Positions 34,109 to 41,303 of a stretch of 64,000 nucleotides of DNA are shown here, one piece after another. A program made the translations under genes and the position numbers. Position 1 is the first letter of the stretch; every line of letters begins with the position of its first letter. Source of the stretch: Coraliomargarita algicola (GTDB lineage: Bacteria; Verrucomicrobiota; Verrucomicrobiia; Opitutales; Coraliomargaritaceae); the NCBI RefSeq assembly GCF_033878955.1, contig NZ_CP138858.1, positions 434,001 through 498,000 of the forward strand. The letters are read 5' to 3'. The notes beneath the pieces are model-generated. The model did not search any database and had not been told where the DNA came from. It worked only from the letters and a program-made list of their open reading frames with translations.

Positions 34109-35401
34109 TTACACTGTCGGCAGTTCGTAGCCAGCGCGGCGTGGACGATCTTGCATCGAGGCGGCTTCGGCATCGCCGATGATTTGTTGCGCTGCGGGAT
34201 CCCATTTCAGGGGACGCACGAGGCGCTCTGCGATGCCACCAAGTTGGCAAATCGTGCCGGTGCGATGGCCCACGGATGCTGGGCAGATCGTCGGCTCGCG
34301 CGACTTGATGGAGTCAATAAAGTTCTGGCGGTGGTTCTTCGACTCGTAGACTTGGATCTCATCGCCGGTGAAGCGGTGACGCTTTAGGTCGACTGGGATC
34401 GTATCGAGTTTACCGCGGCTAACATGCACTTCGCCTTCGGTGCCGATGAAGCGAATCATGTGCTCTTGGCCCGCTTCTTTGTCGCGCCATACGGTGATGC
34501 CGTCCGCATAGCGGTAGTGGTGAGACTCCGTTCCTTCATAACCTTTCGGAATGAACTCAACGGGCCCGGTATCGTCACGACCGAGTGCCCATTGCACGAT
34601 GTCGAAGTGGTGTGCGCCCCAGTCACCGAACTTACGGTTGCCGTAGTCCCAATAGCAGCGCCAACCGCCGCTGTATTGCCCTTTTGCACGGTGTTCTGTG
34701 TAGTCGTAGAATGGAGTCGGGCCCAACCAACGATCATAATCAAAGCCTTCCGGCACAGGTATCACAGGCTCGTTTTCAAGTGCTGGAGGGAAATTGCCTA
34801 TTTTGCAATAGACCTCTTTGACCTCGCCGATGAATCCATTGCGCACCAAATTCGCAGCAATACGGAAATGCGCAGAGGAGCGTTGTTGTGAGCCGACCTG
34901 AAGGATACGACCATATTTCTGCTCCGCAGCCACCACGGCTTTGCCTTCTTCAATCGTCAGCGTCATTGGCTTCTCCACATAGACATCCTTGCCCGCTTTC
35001 ATCGCTGCGATGGCGATTGCCGCATGCCAGTGGTCGGGAGTAGCAATACAGACGAGATCGACATCGGGATTTTGCAGGACCTCTTCGTAGGCAGGTGTCC
35101 TGGTCACGGAAGTGGCACCTTTTGCAGCCAAGATGTCTTGGGCCTCCTGCATCTTCCAATCCCTGACGTCACAGACGGCAACCGCTTGCAGATCGCGCAT
35201 ACCCGCAAAACTTTTAAGGTGCCCTTTGGCGATCAGGCCTGTCCCGATGAATCCGATGCCCATACGGGAGTTAGCGGCCGCTTTCTGCGCGTTGCCGAGC
35301 GTCTGAGCTTTGAGCAGCAGAGGAGCACCGAAGAGTGCGCCCGCAGCGGTTGCGGATTGCTTGAGGAATGAACGTCGGGGAATCGAGTTACGTCTAGTCA
35401 T
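34109..35401 (-). CDS. Tat-exported Gfo/Idh/MocA family oxidoreductase
   Basis: This 430-residue protein has a twin-arginine signal (RRSFLKQSATAAGALFG). The Rossmann segment IGFIGTGLIAKGHL follows, then VDLVCIATPDHWHAAIAIAAMKAGKDV, the catalytic EKP motif (YVEKPMTLT) and the C-terminal GGWRCYWDYGNRKFGDWGAHHFD block of the bacterial-type family. These NAD-dependent enzymes act on sugars or cyclitols; Tat export implies cofactor loading in the cytoplasm. It is the first gene of the sulfatase run at 29703-35401, and its promoter should lie in 35402-35608. The substrate is inferred to be a deoxy- or sulfated sugar of the same glycan; epimerase or glycosidase-like activity is also possible. Confidence 0.88.
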   Translation of the reverse strand: MTRRNSIPRRSFLKQSATAAGALFGAPLLLKAQTLGNAQKAAANSRMGIGFIGTGLIAKGHLKSFAGMRDLQAVAVCDVRDWKMQEAQDILAAKGATSVTRTPAYEEVLQNPDVDLVCIATPDHWHAAIAIAAMKAGKDVYVEKPMTLTIEEGKAVVAAEQKYGRILQVGSQQRSSAHFRIAANLVRNGFIGEVKEVYCKIGNFPPALENEPVIPVPEGFDYDRWLGPTPFYDYTEHRAKGQYSGGWRCYWDYGNRKFGDWGAHHFDIVQWALGRDDTGPVEFIPKGYEGTESHHYRYADGITVWRDKEAGQEHMIRFIGTEGEVHVSRGKLDTIPVDLKRHRFTGDEIQVYESKNHRQNFIDSIKSREPTICPASVGHRTGTICQLGGIAERLVRPLKWDPAAQQIIGDAEAASMQDRPRRAGYELPTV

Positions 35402-35509
35402 AATGGTTCTATTTGTTGGGGATGAATCGAGGTGAGAAAGCAGTCGTTCTCAATTCTTGATTAATTATACTTCATGAATGGTGCAGCGTAATCACGTATT
35501 TACTTGATT

Positions 35510-35551
35510 GGCAGGCCTGCTTGTCCGCCGCAGCCTTGACGCAGGCAGGAG
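35510..35551. repeat. REP-like inverted repeat
   Basis: GCAGGCCTGC is palindromic and the flanking CCTGC...GCAGG arms (35515-35519 and 35541-35545 region) enclose a TTGTCCGCCGCAGCC core. It is non-coding and lies between the oxidoreductase promoter region and the decayed sulfatase. Confidence 0.4.
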
Positions 35552-35608
35552 CATGTCGGACGGGTTTTTCACCTTTTGCAGCATCAATCGTTGCTGTAAG
35601 ACACACCG

Positions 35609-35940
35609 CTACTGCGGAAACCATTCCTGATCAGGCGCTCCACCGTTCAGAGTAGAGAATAAATTTGCACGCACGACTTTAGCCCCATTCCCCTGATAAG
35701 TGAGCTCCACGGAATTGCCCTGCTGCGCCGTAGTTAACACAGTGTAAACCGCCTCTTTCTTCGGCAGTTGGTATTTAACATCCGGATTGTAATACGGATA
35801 GCTCGCCTTCATCCCTTCGAGCATCAACGTCAATCGTTAATACATCTCCTTTGCCTTTTCGGACATCGCCTCGACACAGGTGTGCCCCCTTCCATGGCGG
35901 AAATCTTGCCGCGATCGAGCGGATAGTTATCCGTAATGAT
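35609..35940 (-). pseudogene. decayed sulfatase fragment
   Basis: On the minus strand, 35940-35870 encodes TDNYPLDRGKISAMEGGT, the loop that precedes the RVPF strand in sulfatases. The frame then runs off. In another frame EAMSEKAKEMY is followed by an in-frame TAA and then RLTLMLEGMKASYPYYNPD, ending at 35609. This second piece reads like the extreme C-terminus of a sulfatase (the 'PEKAKEM...L' helix and tail). At least one deletion, one frameshift and one stop are therefore present, and the N-terminal two-thirds with the formylglycine cysteine are gone. The neighbouring intact sulfatases on the same strand suggest that it was once part of the same locus. Confidence 0.75.
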
Positions 35941-36243
35941 CTAACCAGAAGAAGCCCTGATTTTCAGGCTGGGGATATGAGCTACGGTTGATGGCTATGT
36001 GCCACTAGCCGCAATGCCCAGTGCCCAGTGCCGTTGTGCTGCAAGGCTCTGGCGAGCGTCATCTCGCCCTCTCGCTTACATCCGCAATACCACGGCACCA
36101 TCATGCGATGCAGCTCTCACATTCCAAAACAGACCGCCCGTTAATACTAGAATCTGTGAGATGAAAAAAGGCCGCGCCCTGCAGCGCGGCCTTTACCCTA
36201 ATCAAACAGCGCTGATTCTGGCATCCGTCATGATCGTAAAGCG
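35941..36243. other. gene-free stretch between two decayed elements
   Basis: No supported gene is present; open frames on both strands lack motifs. A strong symmetrical hairpin with flanking A and T tracts is at 36167-36195. The rest appears to be eroded sequence between the sulfatase remnant and the transposase fragment. Confidence 0.5.
36167..36195. terminator. bidirectional terminator-like hairpin
   Basis: AAAGGCCGCGC pairs with GCGCGGCCTTT around CCTGCA. Flanking A- and T-runs would allow termination in either direction. Confidence 0.7.
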
Positions 36244-36617
36244 CTATGCGCAGCACCTGTGCGTGAAGGGGCCTTTGGTTGCATTGCGGAAGTGAACATG
36301 TTCGGCTTGCTCGCCACCTCGCTCGACCCAAAGCCGATCCACGCGTTGATACACCAGCGCTCCACTGACATCGCGAACATAGAACTTCTGGTTGCTGCGA
36401 ACGTCGGCAACGTAACGTAGCCCTTGCTCTTCAAGCTTTGCTAGCAATTTGCTGTTGCTGCCATAGAGACTGTCCATGCCGACCCAGTTGAACTCAAGTC
36501 CTTGATTGATCGCATTCTCGATAATCTCCCAAGCTAGTTCCGGTTTCGTTTTAAACGTGCGCTTATCTGCAGGAACATGAGAGACTATCGCGAAAGTACA
36601 AGCGTAAAGTTTAACAA
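36244..36617 (-). pseudogene. IS701-like transposase fragment
   Basis: The minus-strand frame encodes KRTFKTKPELAWEIIENAI, then NWVGMDSLYGSNSKLLAKLEEQGLRYVADVRSNQKFYV, and stops at 36244. The DSLYG aspartate and following helix are a DDE-transposase second-Asp region of the IS4/IS701 type. Both the N-terminal part and the C-terminal glutamate region are missing, so it is a remnant of about 125 residues. It abuts the terminal repeat of the next IS fragment (36628), as if one element had inserted into or beside the other. Confidence 0.68.
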
Positions 36618-36627
36618 TGTAGAACTA

Positions 36628-37064
36628 GGTAGTGTTTTAAATTAAAATTTGATCCATACGAGGATTGCCGCGATGGCGACCATCGCGGCAAAGGTCGTCT
36701 GCAACTTTTCGAATCGTATGGCGACGCGCCGATAGCGTTTAATTTTCTGGAAGAGGTTCTCCACTTTGTGTCGTTCCTTGTAAATATCCTTGTCGAACTC
36801 AGGGACTTTAACACGGTTTTTTCTATAGGCTATGACGGCAGTGGCACCTTGTTGCATGACACAACTGCGGATGTCGTCGCTGTCGTAGCCTGCATCCATT
36901 AGGCACTTCTGCTCGGCTTGGACAAATTTTTTGATCAGAGCCCTAGCTTGGGTGCAGTCGTGCCGCTTCGCCCCTGTGAGTATGAAGCCCAGAGGGTATC
37001 CCAAGCCGTCGCAAGCCATGTAGATCTTCGTCGATAGACCGCAGAAAAAGAGCTTGAAACTCAT
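36628..37064 (-). mobile_element. IS5-family (IS427-like) element, 5'-truncated transposase
   Basis: The frame 36642-37064 encodes a 140-residue OrfB-type transposase: GLSTKIYMACDGLGYPL, LMDAGYDSDDIR, ERHKVENLFQKIKRYRRVAIRFEK. The three catalytic acidic residues D, D and E of the IS427 group can be seen. The first residues MSFKLFF do not match the family, so the 5' part (OrfA and the start of OrfB) is lost. Just beyond the stop lies GGTAGTGTTTTAA (36628-36640), which looks like one terminal inverted repeat. The other end is not found. It is probably not autonomous. Confidence 0.75.
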
Positions 37065-37242
37065 TCATTAGCCGCATGGTTAGTAACAGTGGATGCTAAG
37101 GCAAGATCCAAGCGCTCAATCGGTGAGCACCCAAATTTGTTAAAATAGCAATATACTTGACGATGCGGGTGAGTAAAGTCACATATTTTTACATTTTTAT
37201 GGAGCTTCAACACCTGACGAAGCAATAAAGGAACCTACCTAG

Positions 37243-38016
37243 ATGAATACAACAGCCCTCCGCGCACTACAAATCACCGGCCTTCTAAGCGTAGCGTCTT
37301 CTACCATGACAGCAGCTGAAGAGTATACTGAAACGTTTACCGTAGCCGCATCATCCTCTTTTTCTGCGGTCGGATGGAATGTTTATCTTCTGGCCGACAA
37401 CGGCGACGTAAATGATCTATCCACGTCTTCTGGCGAGCCTGCAGAAATCTTCCTAACCGATTATGCCTATATTAGAACAGCAATTACGGGCTATAGCACA
37501 CAGGATGGTCCGGGGCTCATGTTCACTACGGAACCCACAACAGAACTCGTAACGACAAGCCTTTCAAGCATCAGTAAACTATCAGTCGGAGTCAGAGCTG
37601 ACAGCACAGATGGGGCCCCAGCGACAGGTCGCTTTGCAATCCAAATCGGATCCCAGTGGTATGTTTCCTCGCTCTCGATATCCCAGACAACACACTTCGG
37701 CCCCCCCAGCAGCACAAACCCTGCTACTGATTTCCCGACCTTCGAAACACCAAACCTCTTCGACTTTACCGACGGCAACAATTGGCACGAACTGACCGTA
37801 ATCACTGGTGCAGGTGGCGAAATATCAATTGCAGCCAGCACCGCCGGCGGCACACTTTCCGGCGATGTAACTGCCTTTGGTGTATACGCAGAAAATGGCA
37901 ATAACGGGGACCACTTCCGCATCGACAACTTCACCGTCGTCGTCCCAGAGCCCTCCACCTTTATCTTACCCTCTATCATTGGTATCGGCTTGATGATGCG
38001 CCGACGACGTAACTAA
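37243..38016 (+). CDS. PEP-CTERM sorting domain protein (second tandem pair, copy 1)
   Basis: This 257-residue protein has a signal peptide (to about residue 25, near TAAEE) and a beta-rich body: EYTETFTVAASSSFSAVGWN, WYVSSLS, GNNWHELTV, GDHFRIDNFTVVVPEPS. It ends with the exosortase signal VPEPSTFILPSIIGIGLMM and RRRRN. A Shine-Dalgarno-like AAAGGAA precedes the ATG. The next gene is a same-length duplicate. The body resembles a laminin-G/concanavalin-like jelly roll, but no active-site motif is recognised. The protein is probably cell-surface or matrix anchored. Confidence 0.88.
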   Translation: MNTTALRALQITGLLSVASSTMTAAEEYTETFTVAASSSFSAVGWNVYLLADNGDVNDLSTSSGEPAEIFLTDYAYIRTAITGYSTQDGPGLMFTTEPTTELVTTSLSSISKLSVGVRADSTDGAPATGRFAIQIGSQWYVSSLSISQTTHFGPPSSTNPATDFPTFETPNLFDFTDGNNWHELTVITGAGGEISIAASTAGGTLSGDVTAFGVYAENGNNGDHFRIDNFTVVVPEPSTFILPSIIGIGLMMRRRRN

Positions 38017-38327
38017 CTCGAATTTCTAGTTTGTATTTTCACCAAAGCTCGGAGGCGCCCCCCTCCGAGCTTTTTCATGCATAGACATAACGCGCACTAT
38101 GACGCTCATGTTAGACAGTTACACATTACTCCAAAAAAAAAAACGACTTCTAGACTTGCATCAGCAAAATCAAAACGATGTTATTTTAACAAAATAATAA
38201 TCCTCAGAGTAAAACAAGAGTCAGTAAAAGTAAATTTGCTTCCCTCCCCCAAAAGATTCTGAGCCGAATATTATATTTCCCCGAAGAACCACACATCAAC
38301 CACAACATACACCAGAAATAATCAAAG
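38017..38327. other. intergenic stretch between the PEP-CTERM duplicates
   Basis: It holds a terminator (38045-38075) and then AT-rich DNA with an A-tract near 38133-38143. It presumably carries the promoter of the second copy. No palindrome of the 11807 type is present here. Confidence 0.5.
38045..38075 (+). terminator. rho-independent terminator
   Basis: AAGCTCGGAGG pairs with CCTCCGAGCTT, followed by TTT and then CATG. It ends the first copy of the second PEP-CTERM pair. Confidence 0.88.
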
Positions 38328-39101
38328 ATGAGATTTAATCGACTACACCCAATTCTATTTGCCGCGGCTATCGGAGCCGCTTCGTCAGCCATAGCTGCCA
38401 CGGAATATACGGAAACCTTTACCGTGAGCAGTTCATCCACCTTTTCCTCAGTCGGCTGGAACGTATATCTCAAAGCTGACAGCAGTGTTAACGACCTATC
38501 CAGCACTGGAGGCAGTAGCATAGCTGAAATATGGAGCACTGACTATGGCTACATAAGGACGCAAAATGAGGTAGGCTATAGCACAACAGATGGCCCCGCG
38601 CTCATGTTCACAACGGAGCCCACGTCGGTCCTCGACACAACCAACATTTCAAGTATCAGTAAATTATCCGTTGGCATACGAGCTGACGGCTCCGGAACCG
38701 ACATCGCTGAGGGACGCTTTGCTATTCAAATAGGCAGCCAGTGGTATGTGTCCGCAATTTCAGCAACTAGCAATTCAAACCTAGGCCCCCCAAGTAGCTC
38801 CAACCTCCCGGAAGAGTTCACGACACTTGAAACAGCCGCCCTCTTCGACTTCAGCGACGGCAACAATTGGCACGAACTAACAGTGGCTCTGGGCTCAGAA
38901 GGAGAAATTTCAATCGCAGGAAGTGCTACCGGAGGCACGCTTTCAGGTGACGTGACTGCTTTTGGTATATACGCAAAGAACGGCGCGAATGGCGACCACT
39001 TTCGCATCGACAACTACACTGTCGTCGTCCCAGAGCCTTCAACCATTATCCTACCTGCACTGGTGGGGATTGGCCTGATGCTTCGCCGCCGACACAACTA
39101 A
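38328..39101 (+). CDS. PEP-CTERM sorting domain protein (second tandem pair, copy 2)
   Basis: This 257-residue paralog of the preceding gene has a signal peptide ending IAATE-Y, an N-terminal EYTETFTVSSSSTFSSVGWN and the shared blocks WYVS, GNNWHELTV, GGTLSGDVTAFGIYA and GDHFRIDNYTVVVPEPS. The C-terminal sorting signal is VPEPSTIILPALVGIGLML with RRRHN. The two copies have identical length and order of motifs but many silent and conservative changes, so the duplication is not recent. The gene has its own terminator. Confidence 0.88.
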   Translation: MRFNRLHPILFAAAIGAASSAIAATEYTETFTVSSSSTFSSVGWNVYLKADSSVNDLSSTGGSSIAEIWSTDYGYIRTQNEVGYSTTDGPALMFTTEPTSVLDTTNISSISKLSVGIRADGSGTDIAEGRFAIQIGSQWYVSAISATSNSNLGPPSSSNLPEEFTTLETAALFDFSDGNNWHELTVALGSEGEISIAGSATGGTLSGDVTAFGIYAKNGANGDHFRIDNYTVVVPEPSTIILPALVGIGLMLRRRHN

Positions 39102-39120
39102 ACTGAATCGATGAACACTA

Positions 39121-39149
39121 AAGCCCGGAGTCGCCCTCCGGGCTTTTTC
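39121..39149 (+). terminator. rho-independent terminator
   Basis: AGCCCGGAG pairs with CTCCGGGCT around a TCGC-type loop, then TTTTTCATG. It ends the second copy of the PEP-CTERM pair. Confidence 0.88.
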
Positions 39150-39221
39150 ATGCCACAACAATATAAGACATCTATGAAGTGAGCGTTTCTGCTTTAAACG
39201 TAAAACCCCACAATTCCCATC

Positions 39222-39944
39222 ATGCAAAAAATCTCTCGATTCACCCTACTCCTCTTGCTAAGCATAACGCTTGTGCACGCGAAAGAAATTGATGTATATT
39301 TAGCCGCAGGACAATCGAATGCCAAAGCCATTTGGGCACAGAGCATTCAATCCGAACTCAGACGTCTATCTAACAACCAAGACTTGCAAGTCGTTCACTC
39401 CCATCACCCCGGAAACTGGCTCAACGCTTGGTGGAAAGATGATCAGCCACAAAAGAATTACACAGATAATTACAATGCAGTACAGGCGAAGTTTAAGCAG
39501 ATTCTGGCCGCGGGTAATACACCAATATTTAAAGGTATTTTTTGGTTTCAAGGCGAAGGCGACACTCGAAGCCCCAGAGACAAGGCGCTCTACAAGGCAC
39601 GTTTTAAAGCGTATATCCATCGACTTGAAAGCGATTTTCAAAGCAGCGAAATCACCCCAGTAATCACTGTGATCGACGGCAATTCGGCCCCCAAATACGA
39701 CGACCCCAAAAACCTAGCAGGTCGCACGCGTCAAGATGTCGAAGGAATGCGCAAGATACTGTTTGAGTTAAGCGAAGAAGTTAATGGACTTGCCGTAGAT
39801 AGCAGAGACTACAAACGAGGGGATGCCTGGCATATAGAGAGTTCGGACCTGATTGCTTTGGGCCAAGAAAGCGCACAACTCTATTATGAGAAATTCCTAG
39901 CCCCCAATAACACAAGCACTGATTCCAATCAGTGCTGCAACTGA
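39222..39944 (+). CDS. secreted SASA-domain carbohydrate esterase
   Basis: This 240-residue protein has a signal peptide (LLLLSITLVHA), then DVYLAAGQSNAKAIW with the GQSN nucleophile block of the sialate-O-acetylesterase (SASA/DUF303) family. The middle motif is IFWFQGEGDTRSP, where Gln-Gly-Glu is the usual oxyanion block. A C-terminal DAWHIESSDLIALGQ supplies the catalytic Asp-x-x-His. Members (including CE6) remove acetyl groups from polysaccharides. Lying between PEP-CTERM genes and a second SGNH hydrolase, it probably deacetylates the same sulfated polysaccharide attacked by the large locus (inference). Confidence 0.82.
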   Translation: MQKISRFTLLLLLSITLVHAKEIDVYLAAGQSNAKAIWAQSIQSELRRLSNNQDLQVVHSHHPGNWLNAWWKDDQPQKNYTDNYNAVQAKFKQILAAGNTPIFKGIFWFQGEGDTRSPRDKALYKARFKAYIHRLESDFQSSEITPVITVIDGNSAPKYDDPKNLAGRTRQDVEGMRKILFELSEEVNGLAVDSRDYKRGDAWHIESSDLIALGQESAQLYYEKFLAPNNTSTDSNQCCN

Positions 39945-40004
39945 AAGTCCAACGACACACCTACGTCCTACAGCCATTTATTTTACTGCGGATATTCGCA
40001 AGCA

Positions 40005-40826
40005 ATGACCATGACTCCAGAAACACCTCCAAGTATAGAACCTCGTAATGCAGCCGAGGCACAACTACAGAACGAGTTTGCATCAAAGGTTTCAGCCGAA
40101 ACTTATCAAAAATGGCTTGCATATGTGGCATCCAGCCAACCTGAAAAGAAAGCATGGCTTCAGACTCTCGAGGCAAATCTAGGAGGTTTTTACTTCCCTC
40201 ACTATTTAAACGAAACCCTATTCAAAGACGATTACGATCCTAACACAGATTGCTGGGCTTACGTCAAAGACGATCCAAAGCTAGCGCGACTGCTGATTAT
40301 CGGAGATTCTATCTCGCGTGCATACACAGCTACTGTTCGTCAGCTGTTAAGGGAAGTCGCTAACGTGCACCGCGCCCCAGCCAACTGTGGTCCCAGCTCC
40401 AACTTTATGCATGACGGTGAAACCTGGCTACTGCAAAACGGCAGCAATCAATGGGACTACATCATCGTCAATTTTGGCATCCACGACGGCAAAAATCCCG
40501 ATGGATACGAGCAGCGCCTTAGGCTAATTTTCGAACGCCTGAAAGCAACGAAAGTAAGGCAAATTTTTTGGGTTCGAACCACTCCTTGGGGCTTGGATGC
40601 GTCAGTATTTGATAATATCGAAGGCGACTCCAGTCGAATTACTAACCCAACTTCCGATCGCATAGCCTTAGAATTTGGTCTAAATATCATTGATGCACAC
40701 GCATTGATGCACCCCCTCCTGCACTCAGACTTAAATCGCTCTGACTTTTCCCATTGGACCGAAGCTGCCTACCAGTTATTAGGTAATTTTATAGCTAATG
40801 AAGCTAAAAAGAAGCTACCTAAATGA
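40005..40826 (+). CDS. SGNH/GDSL hydrolase
   Basis: This 273-residue hydrolase has the block I motif LLIIGDSISRAY, a VHRAPANCGPSSNF segment with the block II/III Gly-Asn residues (VNFGIHDGKNP), and a C-terminal RSDFSHWTEAAY carrying the catalytic Asp and His. There is no signal peptide at its N-terminus (MTMTPETPPSIEP), so it may be cytoplasmic or the start may be misassigned. It is the intact relative of the truncated remnant at 28710-28970, which stops just where this one continues past VHRAP. Probably a sugar-ester deacetylase; the exact substrate is unknown. Confidence 0.8.
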   Translation: MTMTPETPPSIEPRNAAEAQLQNEFASKVSAETYQKWLAYVASSQPEKKAWLQTLEANLGGFYFPHYLNETLFKDDYDPNTDCWAYVKDDPKLARLLIIGDSISRAYTATVRQLLREVANVHRAPANCGPSSNFMHDGETWLLQNGSNQWDYIIVNFGIHDGKNPDGYEQRLRLIFERLKATKVRQIFWVRTTPWGLDASVFDNIEGDSSRITNPTSDRIALEFGLNIIDAHALMHPLLHSDLNRSDFSHWTEAAYQLLGNFIANEAKKKLPK

Positions 40827-40865
40827 ACATTGCAAAGGCATAGAATGAGCAAATTCACGCAATTA

Positions 40866-40878
40866 TCCACCTGGTGGA
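40866..40878. promoter_or_regulatory. candidate enhancer-binding site for the sigma-54 promoter
   Basis: TCCACCTGGTGGA is a perfect odd-length palindrome centred about 113 bp upstream of the predicted transcription start. That is the usual distance for an NtrC-type activator site. It is not the classical NtrC consensus, so the activator is unknown. Confidence 0.4.
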
Positions 40879-40957
40879 GCGATAGATTTAGCTTCCTTCG
40901 GGCCTAAATTCACAAAAATATCGTTAAGTCTCGCTAGAAAAGCGTAAAAAGTTCTTG

Positions 40958-40974
40958 TTGGCACGCGCGTTGCT
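40958..40974 (+). promoter_or_regulatory. sigma-54 (-24/-12) promoter
   Basis: TTGGCACGCGCGTTGCT matches the RpoN consensus TTGGCACG-N4-TTGCW at every fixed position, with the invariant GG (40960-40961) and GC (40972-40973) ten bases apart. Predicted transcription starts near 40985, one base before the ATG at 40986. The first gene would then be leaderless or begin at a later codon. The promoter would drive the roadblock/pseudo-NtrC/amt run. Confidence 0.85.
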
Positions 40975-40985
40975 CATACCAACGT

Positions 40986-41294
40986 ATGTTTGAAAATATA
41001 GAACTGTCAGAATTGGAAGAGCGCGGATTTATCGGTGCGATTGCATGTAGTTCGAATGGCACGGTGATCGATGCCACCAGCGATGATCTCGAAGTTTTTG
41101 GCAGCGTGCTGAGTTATATCGCGCAGGTTGCCGACATGATCGGGGAACCTTTCGGAATGGACTCCATTGAGGAGGTTCACCTGGAAAGCGCAAACACGAA
41201 GGCCATTTGTATTCCGCAGGAAGAAGAGTGCTTGGGCGTGCTGTGCCACAGCAGAGGCAACGTCGAAGAGATCATAGGCGAATTATTAAACTAG
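40986..41294 (+). CDS. roadblock/LC7-like small protein 1
   Basis: A 102-residue protein whose pattern (ERGFIGAIACSSNGTVIDATSDD, then FGSVLSYIAQVADMIG, EEVHLESANTKAICIPQ) fits the roadblock/LC7 fold: a beta-hairpin, a long helix, then a beta-hairpin. Bacterial roadblock proteins often bind small Ras-like GTPases (MglA/MglB type), but no GTPase is encoded nearby. It begins right at the predicted sigma-54 transcription start and has no Shine-Dalgarno sequence. The second roadblock gene follows after 9 bp. The match is from structure pattern only, so the assignment is moderate. Confidence 0.6.
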   Translation: MFENIELSELEERGFIGAIACSSNGTVIDATSDDLEVFGSVLSYIAQVADMIGEPFGMDSIEEVHLESANTKAICIPQEEECLGVLCHSRGNVEEIIGELLN

Positions 41295-41303
41295 ACCATC
41301 CAT

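Noticed and set aside
35999..36331. open frames on both strands in the decayed region
   Set aside because: They are short, overlap each other on opposite strands, span a terminator-like hairpin and carry no recognisable motif.
37158..37188. sigma-70 promoter TTGACG upstream of the second PEP-CTERM pair
   Set aside because: No convincing -10 at 16-18 bp; the only TATA-like hexamers are 19-21 bp away.
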